A stretch of 39,573 bases of DNA from assembly GCA_002687015.1 (NCBI GenBank), contig NYZB01000095.1:1-39573 (forward strand). The letters run 5' to 3'. This document shows, one piece after another, positions 32,694-39,573 of the stretch. The notes under the pieces are model-generated. The model did no database searches, was not told the DNA's origin, and saw only the letters and a program-made list of their open reading frames with translations. Origin of the DNA: Deltaproteobacteria bacterium (GTDB lineage Bacteria; Myxococcota_A; UBA9160; UBA6930). Both the position numbers and the translations under genes were made by a program. The stretch's first letter is position 1. The number at the start of each line of letters is the position of its first letter.

Positions 32694-33452
32694 GTGACCT
32701 GTCGGGAAGACATCCGCCTCCCGGTCGCTGGCGGCCGCGACATCCTCGCCCACCTGGCCCTTCCGGAGTCTCCACAGGGGGAGGCGCCGGGCGTTCTGGT
32801 TCTCCACGAGATCCTGGGCCTGAACGCCGACATCCGTCGGATCGCGGGGCGCTTCGCCGAGGCGGGCTACGCCGCGTTGGCACCCGATCTCTTCGAAGGG
32901 CGTGGCCCCAAGCCCGTCTGCATCGTGCGCGTCGCGGCCAGCGTCTCCCGCGGAGAGGGCCCGGTCGTGGACGACATGCTCGCCGCGCGCGCCTGGCTCG
33001 CGGCCCATCCGCAGGTCGACGGCGAGCGGCTCGCCGTCGCGGGCTTCTGCATGGGAGGCGGCTTTGCGCTCCTCCTCGGGAGCCTCGGGGGCTTCCGCGT
33101 GGCGACCCCCCACTACGGCGAGGTGAAACCCGATCCGGAGTCGTACCGAGACATCTGCCCGGTGGTCGCCGGGTACGGGGGCCGGGACCTGGTCTTCGCC
33201 CGCAAGGGTCGCCTGCTGAAGTCACACCTGGAGGCACTCGGCGTGCCCCACGACGTGAAGATCTACGACGAGGCGGGACACAGCTACATGAGCCAGCACG
33301 CCCCCTGGATGATGGCCGTGGCGCCCTTCACGCCGCTGCGCGCGCGCTATCACGAAGCGGCCGCGGAAGACAGCTGGCAGCGCATCCTGGCATTCTTCCG
33401 GGCGCACCTGGGCCAGCCGGAGCCCAGAGACGAGGGCCCGGACGGTCGCTGA
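32694..33452 (+). CDS. Dienelactone hydrolase family protein (Cys-Asp-His triad)
   Basis: 252 residues, cytoplasmic. Seen: LVLHEILGLN (about 35-44) with the family Glu39, the nucleophile elbow GFCMGGG with Cys119, Asp165 in YGGRD, and His196 in EAGHSYM. This complete Cys-type triad is that of true dienelactone hydrolases, which open enol-lactones in aromatic and chloroaromatic breakdown; many homologues have other roles. The C-terminus has extra residues around PWMMAVAPFTPLRARYHE. The GTG start has GAGAGGAGA upstream, and TAGAGT at 32652-32657 is a possible -10 for a short leader. It diverges from the DUF420 gene across about 190 bp. Confidence 0.92.
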   Translation: MTCREDIRLPVAGGRDILAHLALPESPQGEAPGVLVLHEILGLNADIRRIAGRFAEAGYAALAPDLFEGRGPKPVCIVRVAASVSRGEGPVVDDMLAARAWLAAHPQVDGERLAVAGFCMGGGFALLLGSLGGFRVATPHYGEVKPDPESYRDICPVVAGYGGRDLVFARKGRLLKSHLEALGVPHDVKIYDEAGHSYMSQHAPWMMAVAPFTPLRARYHEAAAEDSWQRILAFFRAHLGQPEPRDEGPDGR

Positions 33453-33634
33453 GGGCGATCGATCTTTGCGGGATGCCCGTCTTCGAGCCGGCGTGAAAAC
33501 CCTCATCATTTCAAATGGTTGCGCGCTATCCGGATGCGCGGCAAAGCCACGCGGATCGGTGCCTCTACGGGGCTCTACCCGTCCCGCGGGCGTTTCTCTG
33601 GCAGCTCGGGCAGACTCACCCGGAGGGAAGACCG

Positions 33635-33877
33635 ATGAGTGAGATCAGTGTGAAGCGCTCCTACCTCCTTCCGTTCCGGATGAGGACCGCGCTGATCGTC
33701 GGCGCAGCGCTCGGCTGGTTGGTCCTGGTTCCCCTCCAGCTGACTCTCTTCATCCTCATGTGCGTGGCGGGGATCGGGCTCCTGGGAGCCATCGTGATCG
33801 AGATCTTCTACCCGCCTACCGAGGAAGAGCTGGCGCAGCACACGCCACTGAACCTCGACGAACGAAGGCGCTGGTAG
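33635..33877 (+). CDS. Small two-helix membrane protein
   Basis: 80 residues, family not recognised. Seen: a short soluble start (MSEISVKRSYLLPFRMR), two adjacent hydrophobic stretches (ALIVGAALGWLVLVPLQLTLFILM and GIGLLGAIVIEIFY, about 19-58) and an acidic-to-basic tail (PPTEEELAQHTPLNLDERRRW). ATG 33635 with GGAGGG about 8 bp upstream is chosen over an in-frame ATG 120 bp earlier that lacks a ribosome site. It ends 27 bp from the stop of the opposing heme-copper gene. It may be an accessory membrane protein. Confidence 0.65.
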   Translation: MSEISVKRSYLLPFRMRTALIVGAALGWLVLVPLQLTLFILMCVAGIGLLGAIVIEIFYPPTEEELAQHTPLNLDERRRW

Positions 33878-33904
33878 AGACCCGCTCTCGGCCCTCCTGG
33901 GGAG

Positions 33905-35494
33905 CTACGCGGGCGTCGCGCTCTCGGCCCCCTGCTCCCCCGCGTCCGGCAGGTCGACGAAGATCCCCAGCAGGCCACGGGGCCCGATGGAGCTGATGAT
34001 GTTGTACATCATCGCGAGGTACGCCACGACCATCAGGCTTCCGAAGATGGCCGCACCGATCATCTCCGGTTGGAAGGGATGATCGGCCCCGTACATCGTT
34101 CGGCGCAGCATTCCGTCCATTCCCGCAAAGCCCATGCAGACCGACATCCCGATCCCGCCGATCAGGTGAGCCCAGAAATGGAAGTTCGTCAGGAACCTGC
34201 TCTTCAGCGGGGTGTCGTTCGTGAGCATGGGGAAGAGCGCGTACAGCGCTGCATACAGCGTCATGCCGAGGCCAATCAATAGCTGCATGTGGGCGTGAGC
34301 TCCGATCACCCACTGGGTGTTGTGCAGGATGCGATTCATCCCGAGATCCGCCTGGATGATCCCGGCCGGCACGCCCAGGGAGAAGCCCAGGATGCCGCCG
34401 AGGAGGAACTTCAGCTGGGGCGTCATCTTCAGCGGTCGGGCGTCGTGAAGGGTCTTGAGGGTGACGAAGATCGCGATCCCGGAGGTGACCAGCTCGAAGG
34501 CCGTGACCATCTCTCCCGAGAGGATCTTCATCCAGTTCCACTGGGCCTGATCGGCCAGCAGGTGGTGGGCCCAGACATTCCAGGACACCACCAGCTCGAC
34601 CAGCAATGCGGCACGCGCGACGTTCTCCATGAAGAGCTTCCGCCCGGAGATCAGCCCGGCCAGGAGATACCAGGTGCCCGCTACGTAGATCAGCACCAGG
34701 CCGTCGGCGATCAGGTCCAGCCCCCACCAATAGATGTTCTTGTAGACGAGGGCGTCGAACCAGGTGGTCGGCAGGGGCTCCCCGGTGAAGAGAAAGACGG
34801 CGTGAATCAGGAAGACGATGGAGATTCCGCCGAGCACGAGCGCATCCAGCAAGGTGTCGATGGTGCCCCGGAAGATCGCCACGATGGGCAGGGGCATCAG
34901 CGGCTCTTCGACTTTCTCGCCCCGCCAGCGCCGGTAGACGTTCACGAAGCCATCCAGACCCACGGCCGACTTCAAGAGCGGCCCCATGGGCTCCTCGGTA
35001 TCACTCCGATGAAAGACGGTGGCAAAGATGTTGTAACAGAAGATCATGACGCCGGTCATGATCAGGATGTTGCCCGTGGCGAAGACCAGGAGCGAGATCG
35101 GCTTGAACTCCGTTACGGGCAAGGGCCAGTAGTTCGTATAGAGGGCCGCATAGCGAAACACGAACCCTGCGAGCCAGACCGTGACCACGCCGACGGCCAT
35201 GGTGATCCAGTTGATCTCGGCCAGCTTCTGGCTGTACAGGCTCTTCTTCATCAGCGTCGGCACCAGGAAGTAGAAGGCACCGAAGACGAGCATGAAGCTG
35301 CTGCCGAAGATGCCCACCATGGGATGGGCGCCCATCAGCGCGAAGTAATGATCTGCTTCCATCAGGTCGAAGCTGATCTGCTGGCCGCGCATGATCATCC
35401 CCTCCATGATGCAGAGCCCATAGAAGAGGAGGGAGATCACGGCAAAGCGAAGCGATACCCGCTGCAGCGGTGTGAGTCTGGAAGCGTCCAACAC
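33905..35494 (-). CDS. Heme-copper oxidase superfamily subunit I, nitric oxide reductase-like
   Basis: 529 residues, about 12 membrane helices. Seen: His57 in GAHPMVG (low-spin heme ligand candidate), the His-His pair 310-311 in NVWAHHL (CuB/FeB ligands), and His391, His400 and His402 in HNTQWVIGAHAH (heme ligands). At the helix VI position where oxidases have H-P-E-V-Y, this protein has Asp260 in WWGLDLIADG, with neither His nor the cross-linking Tyr. Loss of the Tyr argues against oxygen reduction, and the general pattern fits nitric oxide reductases outside the classical cNOR/qNOR groups. The GTG start has AAGGA upstream. It lies 56 bp after the subunit II gene. Substrate and metal occupancy are inferred. 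Confidence 0.85.
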   Translation of the reverse strand: MLDASRLTPLQRVSLRFAVISLLFYGLCIMEGMIMRGQQISFDLMEADHYFALMGAHPMVGIFGSSFMLVFGAFYFLVPTLMKKSLYSQKLAEINWITMAVGVVTVWLAGFVFRYAALYTNYWPLPVTEFKPISLLVFATGNILIMTGVMIFCYNIFATVFHRSDTEEPMGPLLKSAVGLDGFVNVYRRWRGEKVEEPLMPLPIVAIFRGTIDTLLDALVLGGISIVFLIHAVFLFTGEPLPTTWFDALVYKNIYWWGLDLIADGLVLIYVAGTWYLLAGLISGRKLFMENVARAALLVELVVSWNVWAHHLLADQAQWNWMKILSGEMVTAFELVTSGIAIFVTLKTLHDARPLKMTPQLKFLLGGILGFSLGVPAGIIQADLGMNRILHNTQWVIGAHAHMQLLIGLGMTLYAALYALFPMLTNDTPLKSRFLTNFHFWAHLIGGIGMSVCMGFAGMDGMLRRTMYGADHPFQPEMIGAAIFGSLMVVAYLAMMYNIISSIGPRGLLGIFVDLPDAGEQGAESATPA

Positions 35495-35550
35495 GTCCTT
35501 GCTCCTTGCAGGAGGTGAGAGGCGCCACTGCAGAGCAATGGGCCAGGGGG

Positions 35551-36132
35551 CTAGAGGTCGACGGCGGCCAGGGAGTCGGAGAGGAGATCGGAGACGATCA
35601 CCACATCCTCCAGGAAGAGGTCCTTCCCATCCGGTCCCGAGTACTCGGTGGATCGAATCGAGTAGATCCCGGGCTTGTCGAAGAGCCAGACGAGATCGTT
35701 GTCATACCCGGGCAACACCTGCATCTGGAACATCATGGAGCCGTCTTCGCGAAACAGGCCAAAGCCGTAGGTGAGATCCGAGGAGGTCACATTGAAGCGC
35801 ACCATGTTTCCCGTCTCGATCTCGATTCTCCTGGAGGGAAGCCGGAACTCGTGCTCTGCCATCCGGATCTCGAATTCCTGGTCGATCTGCTGTGTATCGC
35901 GCGTCAGATCCCACTTCACCCAAGGGATCTTGTTGAAGGTGAACACGTGGATCCCGACGCCGACCAGAACGAGACAGCCAACCCAGGCGTAGAAGGCCCG
36001 GGTCGCGCCGGGTCTGGTCGTGCCAGCCAAGGTCACGCGCCGGCCGAAGTACCCGAGGAAGGAGACGGCGATCAGCGTGTAGGCCAGATAGGCGACTTTC
36101 ATCAATGCGAAGACATCTGCTGAGTCCGTCAC
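35551..36132 (-). CDS. Heme-copper subunit II-like cupredoxin without CuA ligands
   Basis: 193 residues. Seen: two N-terminal membrane helices (about 10-30 and 47-64) and a cupredoxin domain (about 83-180) with the subunit II signature VTSSDLTYGFGL and VWLFDKPGIYSI. CuA needs His at the position of Tyr122 and two Cys in the CSEYCG-type loop; here the loop reads STEYSGPDG with Ser161 and Ser165. The domain therefore cannot bind CuA in the normal way, as in quinol-type subunit II proteins such as CyoA. It suggests electrons come from quinol or another donor. The start is GTG 36132 with GGAG 8 bp upstream. It is the first gene of the operon with subunit I. Confidence 0.83.
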   Translation of the reverse strand: MTDSADVFALMKVAYLAYTLIAVSFLGYFGRRVTLAGTTRPGATRAFYAWVGCLVLVGVGIHVFTFNKIPWVKWDLTRDTQQIDQEFEIRMAEHEFRLPSRRIEIETGNMVRFNVTSSDLTYGFGLFREDGSMMFQMQVLPGYDNDLVWLFDKPGIYSIRSTEYSGPDGKDLFLEDVVIVSDLLSDSLAAVDL

Positions 36133-36506
36133 GAAGGATCTCCATGCTTCAGGTTGGGCGCCGGGAATCACCAGGAGCAGACAGCCGACAAATCGATCTG
36201 GAGGTCTGAGAAATCGCCAGGTAGGAAAGCAATCGACGTGCCAAACAAGGGCTGGGCAAGAGTCGGCCCAAGCAGGTGTCACTTCTCTCACCGAGCTCGA
36301 CCGCCCCGGCACAGGTGAGAGCGTTCCTTCTCCCCTGACTCCTGGGAGTGTGGTCAGGAGATGGGCACGGGCCGACCAGCAACTGGGCAAGTCCGCATTC
36401 AACGGGAAATCGAAGCTGCCCGTTTCGTCGATAGTCGCCTTGGTGCTTCAGCGAACGATTGCTACCGATGGGCGTCGTGGGAAACCAGGCAACCAACGAG
36501 ACGGAG
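36133..36506. promoter_or_regulatory. Divergent regulatory region with two inverted repeats
   Basis: 374 bp between the heme-copper operon and the plus-strand membrane gene. CTCTCACC (36285-36292) and GGTGAGAG (36314-36321) form a perfect 8-bp inverted repeat around 21 bases. CCTGAC (36334-36339) and GTCAGG (36353-36358) enclose a second one, ACTCC/GGAGT (36338-36349). No FNR-type TTGAT-N4-ATCAA box was found. No gene is seen here. Confidence 0.5.
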
Positions 36507-37226
36507 ATGAGCACACAGAGCGGCAAGCTTGAGGGGGTCGTCGATGCGACCAGGGGGGTACAGAGACGGCGCTTCCTTCGTCGCGCCGCGCTCGTCTGCT
36601 TCCTGCTGTTGGTCGCCCTGAATGCGACCTTCTTCTGGAAACTGAGGAGCTCCGTGCCGCACTCCAATCCCCTCGATCTCTCTCGGCGGAGCCGAGGGAG
36701 CCCAGTTGAGCTTCGCGGGCTCTTTCCCGGGCTTTATCACCTGGCAATCGAGTTCGCGCTTCCCGCTGATTTCGAGAACGCAGAGCGCTTCTACCTTGGA
36801 AGCGGTGCAGAGAGAATCCGAGAGGATCTCGCAGTCGATCTCGAGTTCACACTGACGGACGAGAATGGGAGGTCGCTCCTCCAGACGGATGCTGCGACAC
36901 GAAGCTGGAAGGTCCTCGATCACCCTCACCTCGAGCACGCAGACGGCCGGCTGGCGGGTGTCTCCTTCGAGGCGGCTCCGTTTGGGTCGTATGTCCTTCG
37001 GACGGCTGTGCTTCGCGGAAATCCCGCCGCCGCGCCGTACCGTGCATTCCTTGTTCTCTACGCAGACGGCCTCGAATATCTGGGAATCGAGGCTGCCATC
37101 TACACCAGCCTTCTTCTCATTGCCTCGACGATGATCGTCGTGTTGGTCTGGTCGCACCGATTCGGCGAAACCGATGAAGGCGTTCCCTCGTTGCCGCGGG
37201 TGCGAGGTTCTCGACCCAGGAGCTGA
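36507..37226 (+). CDS. Membrane protein of unknown function with large extracytoplasmic domain
   Basis: 239 residues, family not recognised. Seen: a basic N-terminal segment (RRRFLRR), helix 1 (AALVCFLLLVALNATFFW, about 27-44), an extracytoplasmic domain of about 140 residues of mixed strands and helices (for example YHLAIEFALPADFENAERFYLGSG, located near 75-98), helix 2 (AIYTSLLLIASTMIVVLVW, about 193-211) and a short tail. The layout suggests a periplasmic domain held by two helices. ATG 36507 is chosen; an earlier in-frame ATG at 36468 is possible. It diverges from the heme-copper operon and may share regulation. Confidence 0.7.
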   Translation: MSTQSGKLEGVVDATRGVQRRRFLRRAALVCFLLLVALNATFFWKLRSSVPHSNPLDLSRRSRGSPVELRGLFPGLYHLAIEFALPADFENAERFYLGSGAERIREDLAVDLEFTLTDENGRSLLQTDAATRSWKVLDHPHLEHADGRLAGVSFEAAPFGSYVLRTAVLRGNPAAAPYRAFLVLYADGLEYLGIEAAIYTSLLLIASTMIVVLVWSHRFGETDEGVPSLPRVRGSRPRS

Positions 37227-37356
37227 TCGAAGTCCGGGCCCCAGATGGCGTCTCAGCTGGAAGCACGAGCCCTGGCGTCATGACAGATCCCAGTGGAGAG
37301 CCCTTGGCGAGGGCATGGAAAGGAGCGCCCGCCTTCGCCCATCGGCGGAGACCCCG

Positions 37357-39246
37357 CTACGCCGGCGCCTCCGTCGAGGTCAGCAGGGTGACCTCGATTT
37401 CCCCGTCCGCCTCTTTGGAACGGCGGAATTGCACGCCTCGCATCTCCTGCTCGATGATCCTGGAGTGCTCTCCGATCTGGATGACGACGCCCGGGTGGAG
37501 GGTCCCGGTGACCTCGATGCGCGCGGCTTCGAGCAGCCCCCTCGGGTCGCGTCCCCCGGTCTCCGGCCCCGCGGCAGCGCCTGGCTTCGGGTGGGCGCCG
37601 GACCGCTCTGGGTGGCGGTTGGAGGGCGAACTCTCCGTTCCCTCTCCACCCCCCAGCTGCGCAGCCACCGTCTCGTGTTTCCAGGGGAGGTAGCGCCCGA
37701 CGGCGAGTACGGTCCTGGCGCCGAGGTGGGAGCCGACCTCGCCGACCACGATCTGCTCCTCTGCGCGTGCTTCCCCTCCCAGGATCCGCACGGTCTCCGT
37801 CTCGCCGACGATCCTTTGGGCACGAAGCGGGCTGTTGACCGCGTCGTGCTGGAGCGTCAGTGTGCCGAGGCACTCGACCCGGGCTCCCTGGGTGTGGTGA
37901 CAGACGACGTCGCCTCCTGAACGGATCGACGCCTTGCCCTGGCAGACGACTCCGCCGGTCACCGTGACGGAGGCGTCGCTCTCGACGCTGCCGCCATCGA
38001 CCATGCCCTTGATCACGACAGCCCCGGTGGCCATCAGGGCTGCGTTCCGGGTGATGTCGCCCGTCACGACGATGGCGCCGTTGACCTTCAGATCTCCGGA
38101 CCGGAGATCTACGTCCCCCTTGTGCTCGCTGGCGTCGCTCACCCTCAGTGTGCCACCGGGCTCGTAGGAGACGACGCCGGCACTCGTTGCCACGACCCGG
38201 CCTTCGTCGCGCAGCTCTGCACCGGTACCGAGCTTCGGCGGACGGTCCTTGCCGGGCTTCGGTGCGAGCTCGCCGCCGAGGACGGTCGTTCCCGAGGTTC
38301 CCTCCGTGGGGCCATGGTGGGTGCCCAGCACCTGTTCTAGCTCGACCGCGACCAGTGCGCTGCGATCGCGGAAGTCGGTGCTGCCGTCCTCCCGGAGGGT
38401 CCCGGCGAGGGCGCCCACCGGGAAATCCGGTTCGAAGTACCCGTCGTCGCCCTCCGTCGCCGGGGTCGCGCTGGCCAGGAGGATCTCCTCGATTCGAGCG
38501 GCCGGATCGCGGAGCTTCTGCCCGAGCTCGCGAGATGCGGCCTCGGCGACGCCATGACAGACTCCGGCTGCGGCCAGTACCGCGGCCACGATTCCCTCTT
38601 CGCCGGCCTTGCCGGCGAAGAGCTGTGCCGTCGCTCGCATCTGGTCGCTGCTGATGGCGAGAAGGACGCGCTTGTCGGCGGGCAGCGGCACCACCTGGAC
38701 TCCGCCTTCGCCATCTTCGCAACGAAGCACTCCCACCTTCGTGGCATGCACGATGTCTTCGGGGCTCTTCTCCACGCCGTCGCCGAGCCGGCGACTCGGA
38801 TCCTCCACCGGTGCGCAGTCCAAGCGCTTTCCCGTGACGGTGTAGCCCGGCTCTCCGGGGTCGCAGGGGTCGAGGTGCCCGATCTCCTGCCCGGAGATCA
38901 CGTTGGCGAAGAAGGCCCCGGAAGCACCGCGGTCTGGCTTGCTCGTTCCCGCCTCTCCGGCCAGGTGCGCGCCGGGGATGTCGCGGGTTGCATCGATGTG
39001 GAGAGCGCCCGACTTGCCATCCCGGGCGGCCTTGCCCTCGGCGATCGAGACTGCTTCGCAAGCGTAGACCGGGTCGCCAACCTGCTGGGCCAGGGTTTCC
39101 AGGGCTTCTTCCAGAATTCCCTGACATACCCCCGCGTCCTCCAGGGCACGTCGAAGGTCGTCGGCCCCGCAGGCTGCGCCACCTACGACGCCGACCTGCG
39201 CAGCCATTTCATCGTCCGTCACGAGAATCCGGAAGCGACTGCCCAT
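37357..39246 (-). CDS. FapA/DUF342-family polysaccharide- or polymer-like beta-helix protein
   Basis: 629 residues, soluble. Seen: two successive N-terminal alpha/beta units with matching features (about 20-175: ADDLRRALEDAGVCQGILEEAL; about 205-345: EGIVAAVLAAAGVCHGVAEAAS, each followed by a loop with G-A-L or G-T-T-V), then the DUF342 beta-helix (about 360-500) with GDVDLRSGDLKVNGAIVVTGDI, VVIKGMVDGGSV and VRILGGEARAEEQIVVGEVGS, and a C-terminal region with GTLHPGVVIQIGEHSRIIE. The family is called FapA from flagellar assembly annotation; true function is uncertain and may involve envelope or polymer assembly. The start is ATG 39246, preceded by GATGAT at leaderless spacing. Confidence 0.88.
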   Translation of the reverse strand: MGSRFRILVTDDEMAAQVGVVGGAACGADDLRRALEDAGVCQGILEEALETLAQQVGDPVYACEAVSIAEGKAARDGKSGALHIDATRDIPGAHLAGEAGTSKPDRGASGAFFANVISGQEIGHLDPCDPGEPGYTVTGKRLDCAPVEDPSRRLGDGVEKSPEDIVHATKVGVLRCEDGEGGVQVVPLPADKRVLLAISSDQMRATAQLFAGKAGEEGIVAAVLAAAGVCHGVAEAASRELGQKLRDPAARIEEILLASATPATEGDDGYFEPDFPVGALAGTLREDGSTDFRDRSALVAVELEQVLGTHHGPTEGTSGTTVLGGELAPKPGKDRPPKLGTGAELRDEGRVVATSAGVVSYEPGGTLRVSDASEHKGDVDLRSGDLKVNGAIVVTGDITRNAALMATGAVVIKGMVDGGSVESDASVTVTGGVVCQGKASIRSGGDVVCHHTQGARVECLGTLTLQHDAVNSPLRAQRIVGETETVRILGGEARAEEQIVVGEVGSHLGARTVLAVGRYLPWKHETVAAQLGGGEGTESSPSNRHPERSGAHPKPGAAAGPETGGRDPRGLLEAARIEVTGTLHPGVVIQIGEHSRIIEQEMRGVQFRRSKEADGEIEVTLLTSTEAPA

Positions 39247-39252
39247 ACTTCC

Positions 39253-39258
39253 ATCATC
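39253..39258 (-). promoter_or_regulatory. -10-like hexamer GATGAT, leaderless arrangement
   Basis: On the minus strand GATGAT, six bases (GGAAGT), then ATG 39246. It differs from the TANNNT pattern only at the first base. Confidence 0.35.
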
Positions 39259-39457
39259 GAACGATCCTCCCGGTGCCTTGACGAGCGCAGCGCTCGGGAA
39301 CCTGCAGTGCGGGGCAGGCGCGGGCGCTCTCGTTCGATCGCCTGGGGGCACTCCCTGGAATCCTCCCCCGTCCCGACTCCGCAAAAGGCCCGACCTCCGT
39401 GGGAGGGGCTCGTGGACTCGGCGATCAAGCCTGTAGAGGAGCGCCGGTTCGCGGGTC

Positions 39458-39573
39458 TCAGCTGCGCCCGATGACCTCGAGGCGGTACTCGCAGGTGGTG
39501 CAGCGCCGCATCGCGCTTCGGATTCGCTCGTTCCGGGCCTCGAGCTGCGCGACCTCCTCGCGCAGCCGCTTGA
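39458..39573 (-). CDS. C-terminus of a coiled-coil CxxC protein (5' part beyond window)
   Basis: Only the last 38 codons are in the window. Seen: KRLREEVAQLEARNERIR, a charged coiled-coil, followed by RRCTTCEYRLEV with a CxxC pair and a stop at 39458. It lies 211 bp upstream of the FapA-like gene on the same strand. The family cannot be named from this much; the CxxC could bind metal or form a disulfide. Confidence 0.65.
   Translation of the reverse strand, partial: KRLREEVAQLEARNERIRSAMRRCTTCEYRLEVIGRS

Noticed and set aside
37253-39127. 624-codon frame overlapping the FapA-like gene
   Set aside because: Shadow frame rich in Arg and Gly; the DUF342 pattern is in the neighbouring frame.

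Overview
The window is high-GC bacterial DNA with dense coding on both strands and about 40 recognisable genes or gene remnants. It looks like the chromosome of an environmental, heterotrophic Gram-negative bacterium. The gene content (many acyl-CoA dehydrogenases, PEP-CTERM secreted proteins, a diheme-type cytochrome with Asp/Asn-rich calcium repeats, a DUF3604 lipoprotein, a FapA-type protein) fits the former Deltaproteobacteria, Myxococcota or Binatota-like lineages best. That placement is inference; no rRNA or marker gene is present. No tRNA, rRNA, CRISPR array, transposase or integrase was found.

Layout. 1-2.7 kb: a truncated hydrolase and a crotonase (minus) diverge from an exported metallophosphoesterase (plus). 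2.8-9.3 kb: a two-gene acyl-CoA dehydrogenase (ACAD) operon (minus) diverges from a TetR-led operon (TetR, MDR reductase, DUF523, SGNH hydrolase, ACAD) across a 134-bp region that holds a good promoter with an overlapping 26-bp inverted repeat. 9.4-12.6 kb: a methyltransferase followed by a patchwork of lower GC with an alpha/beta hydrolase, a PEP-CTERM protein and two gene fragments. 12.7-14 kb: an MFS transporter. 14.1-19 kb: a minus-strand operon (unknown gene with a frameshift, ACAD pair, enoyl-CoA isomerase-like protein, nitronate-monooxygenase-like flavoprotein) behind a promoter with a TGACAT/ATGTCA operator. 19.1-24.1 kb: a secreted protein, a large beta-propeller/cytochrome c protein with a possible C-terminal sorting signal, and a PECR-like reductase. 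24.1-28.5 kb: tandem four-helix membrane paralogues, a universal stress protein, a headless PEP-CTERM remnant and a DUF3604 lipoprotein. 28.8-32 kb: a membrane-protein gene cut off and joined to the 3' part of a VWA-type gene with five 86-residue repeats, then a CaiB-type CoA transferase. 32.1-36.1 kb: DUF420 protein, dienelactone hydrolase, a small membrane protein and a two-gene heme-copper reductase operon with non-standard metal ligands. 36.5-39.6 kb: a membrane protein, a FapA/DUF342 protein and the end of a coiled-coil CxxC protein.

How it works together. Three ACAD systems (two of them adjacent unequal pairs of the alpha2-beta2 kind), crotonases, an enoyl-CoA reductase, a CoA transferase and an FMN oxidoreductase point to beta-oxidation of unusual, probably cyclic, branched or steroid-like acids, under at least one TetR-type switch. 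The heme-copper pair looks like a nitric oxide reductase-like enzyme rather than an oxygen reductase.

Most notable: (i) six genes without a Shine-Dalgarno carry a -10-like hexamer exactly 6 nt before the start codon, suggesting leaderless transcription; (ii) a heme-copper subunit I with Asp where the first CuB/FeB histidine is expected, next to a subunit II without CuA ligands; (iii) several gene scars (29.2 kb fusion, ACAD tail copy at 10.5 kb, GNAT stub, headless PEP-CTERM gene, frameshifted gene); (iv) a CX3CH heme-type motif and an unusual C-terminal tail on the large cytochrome protein.
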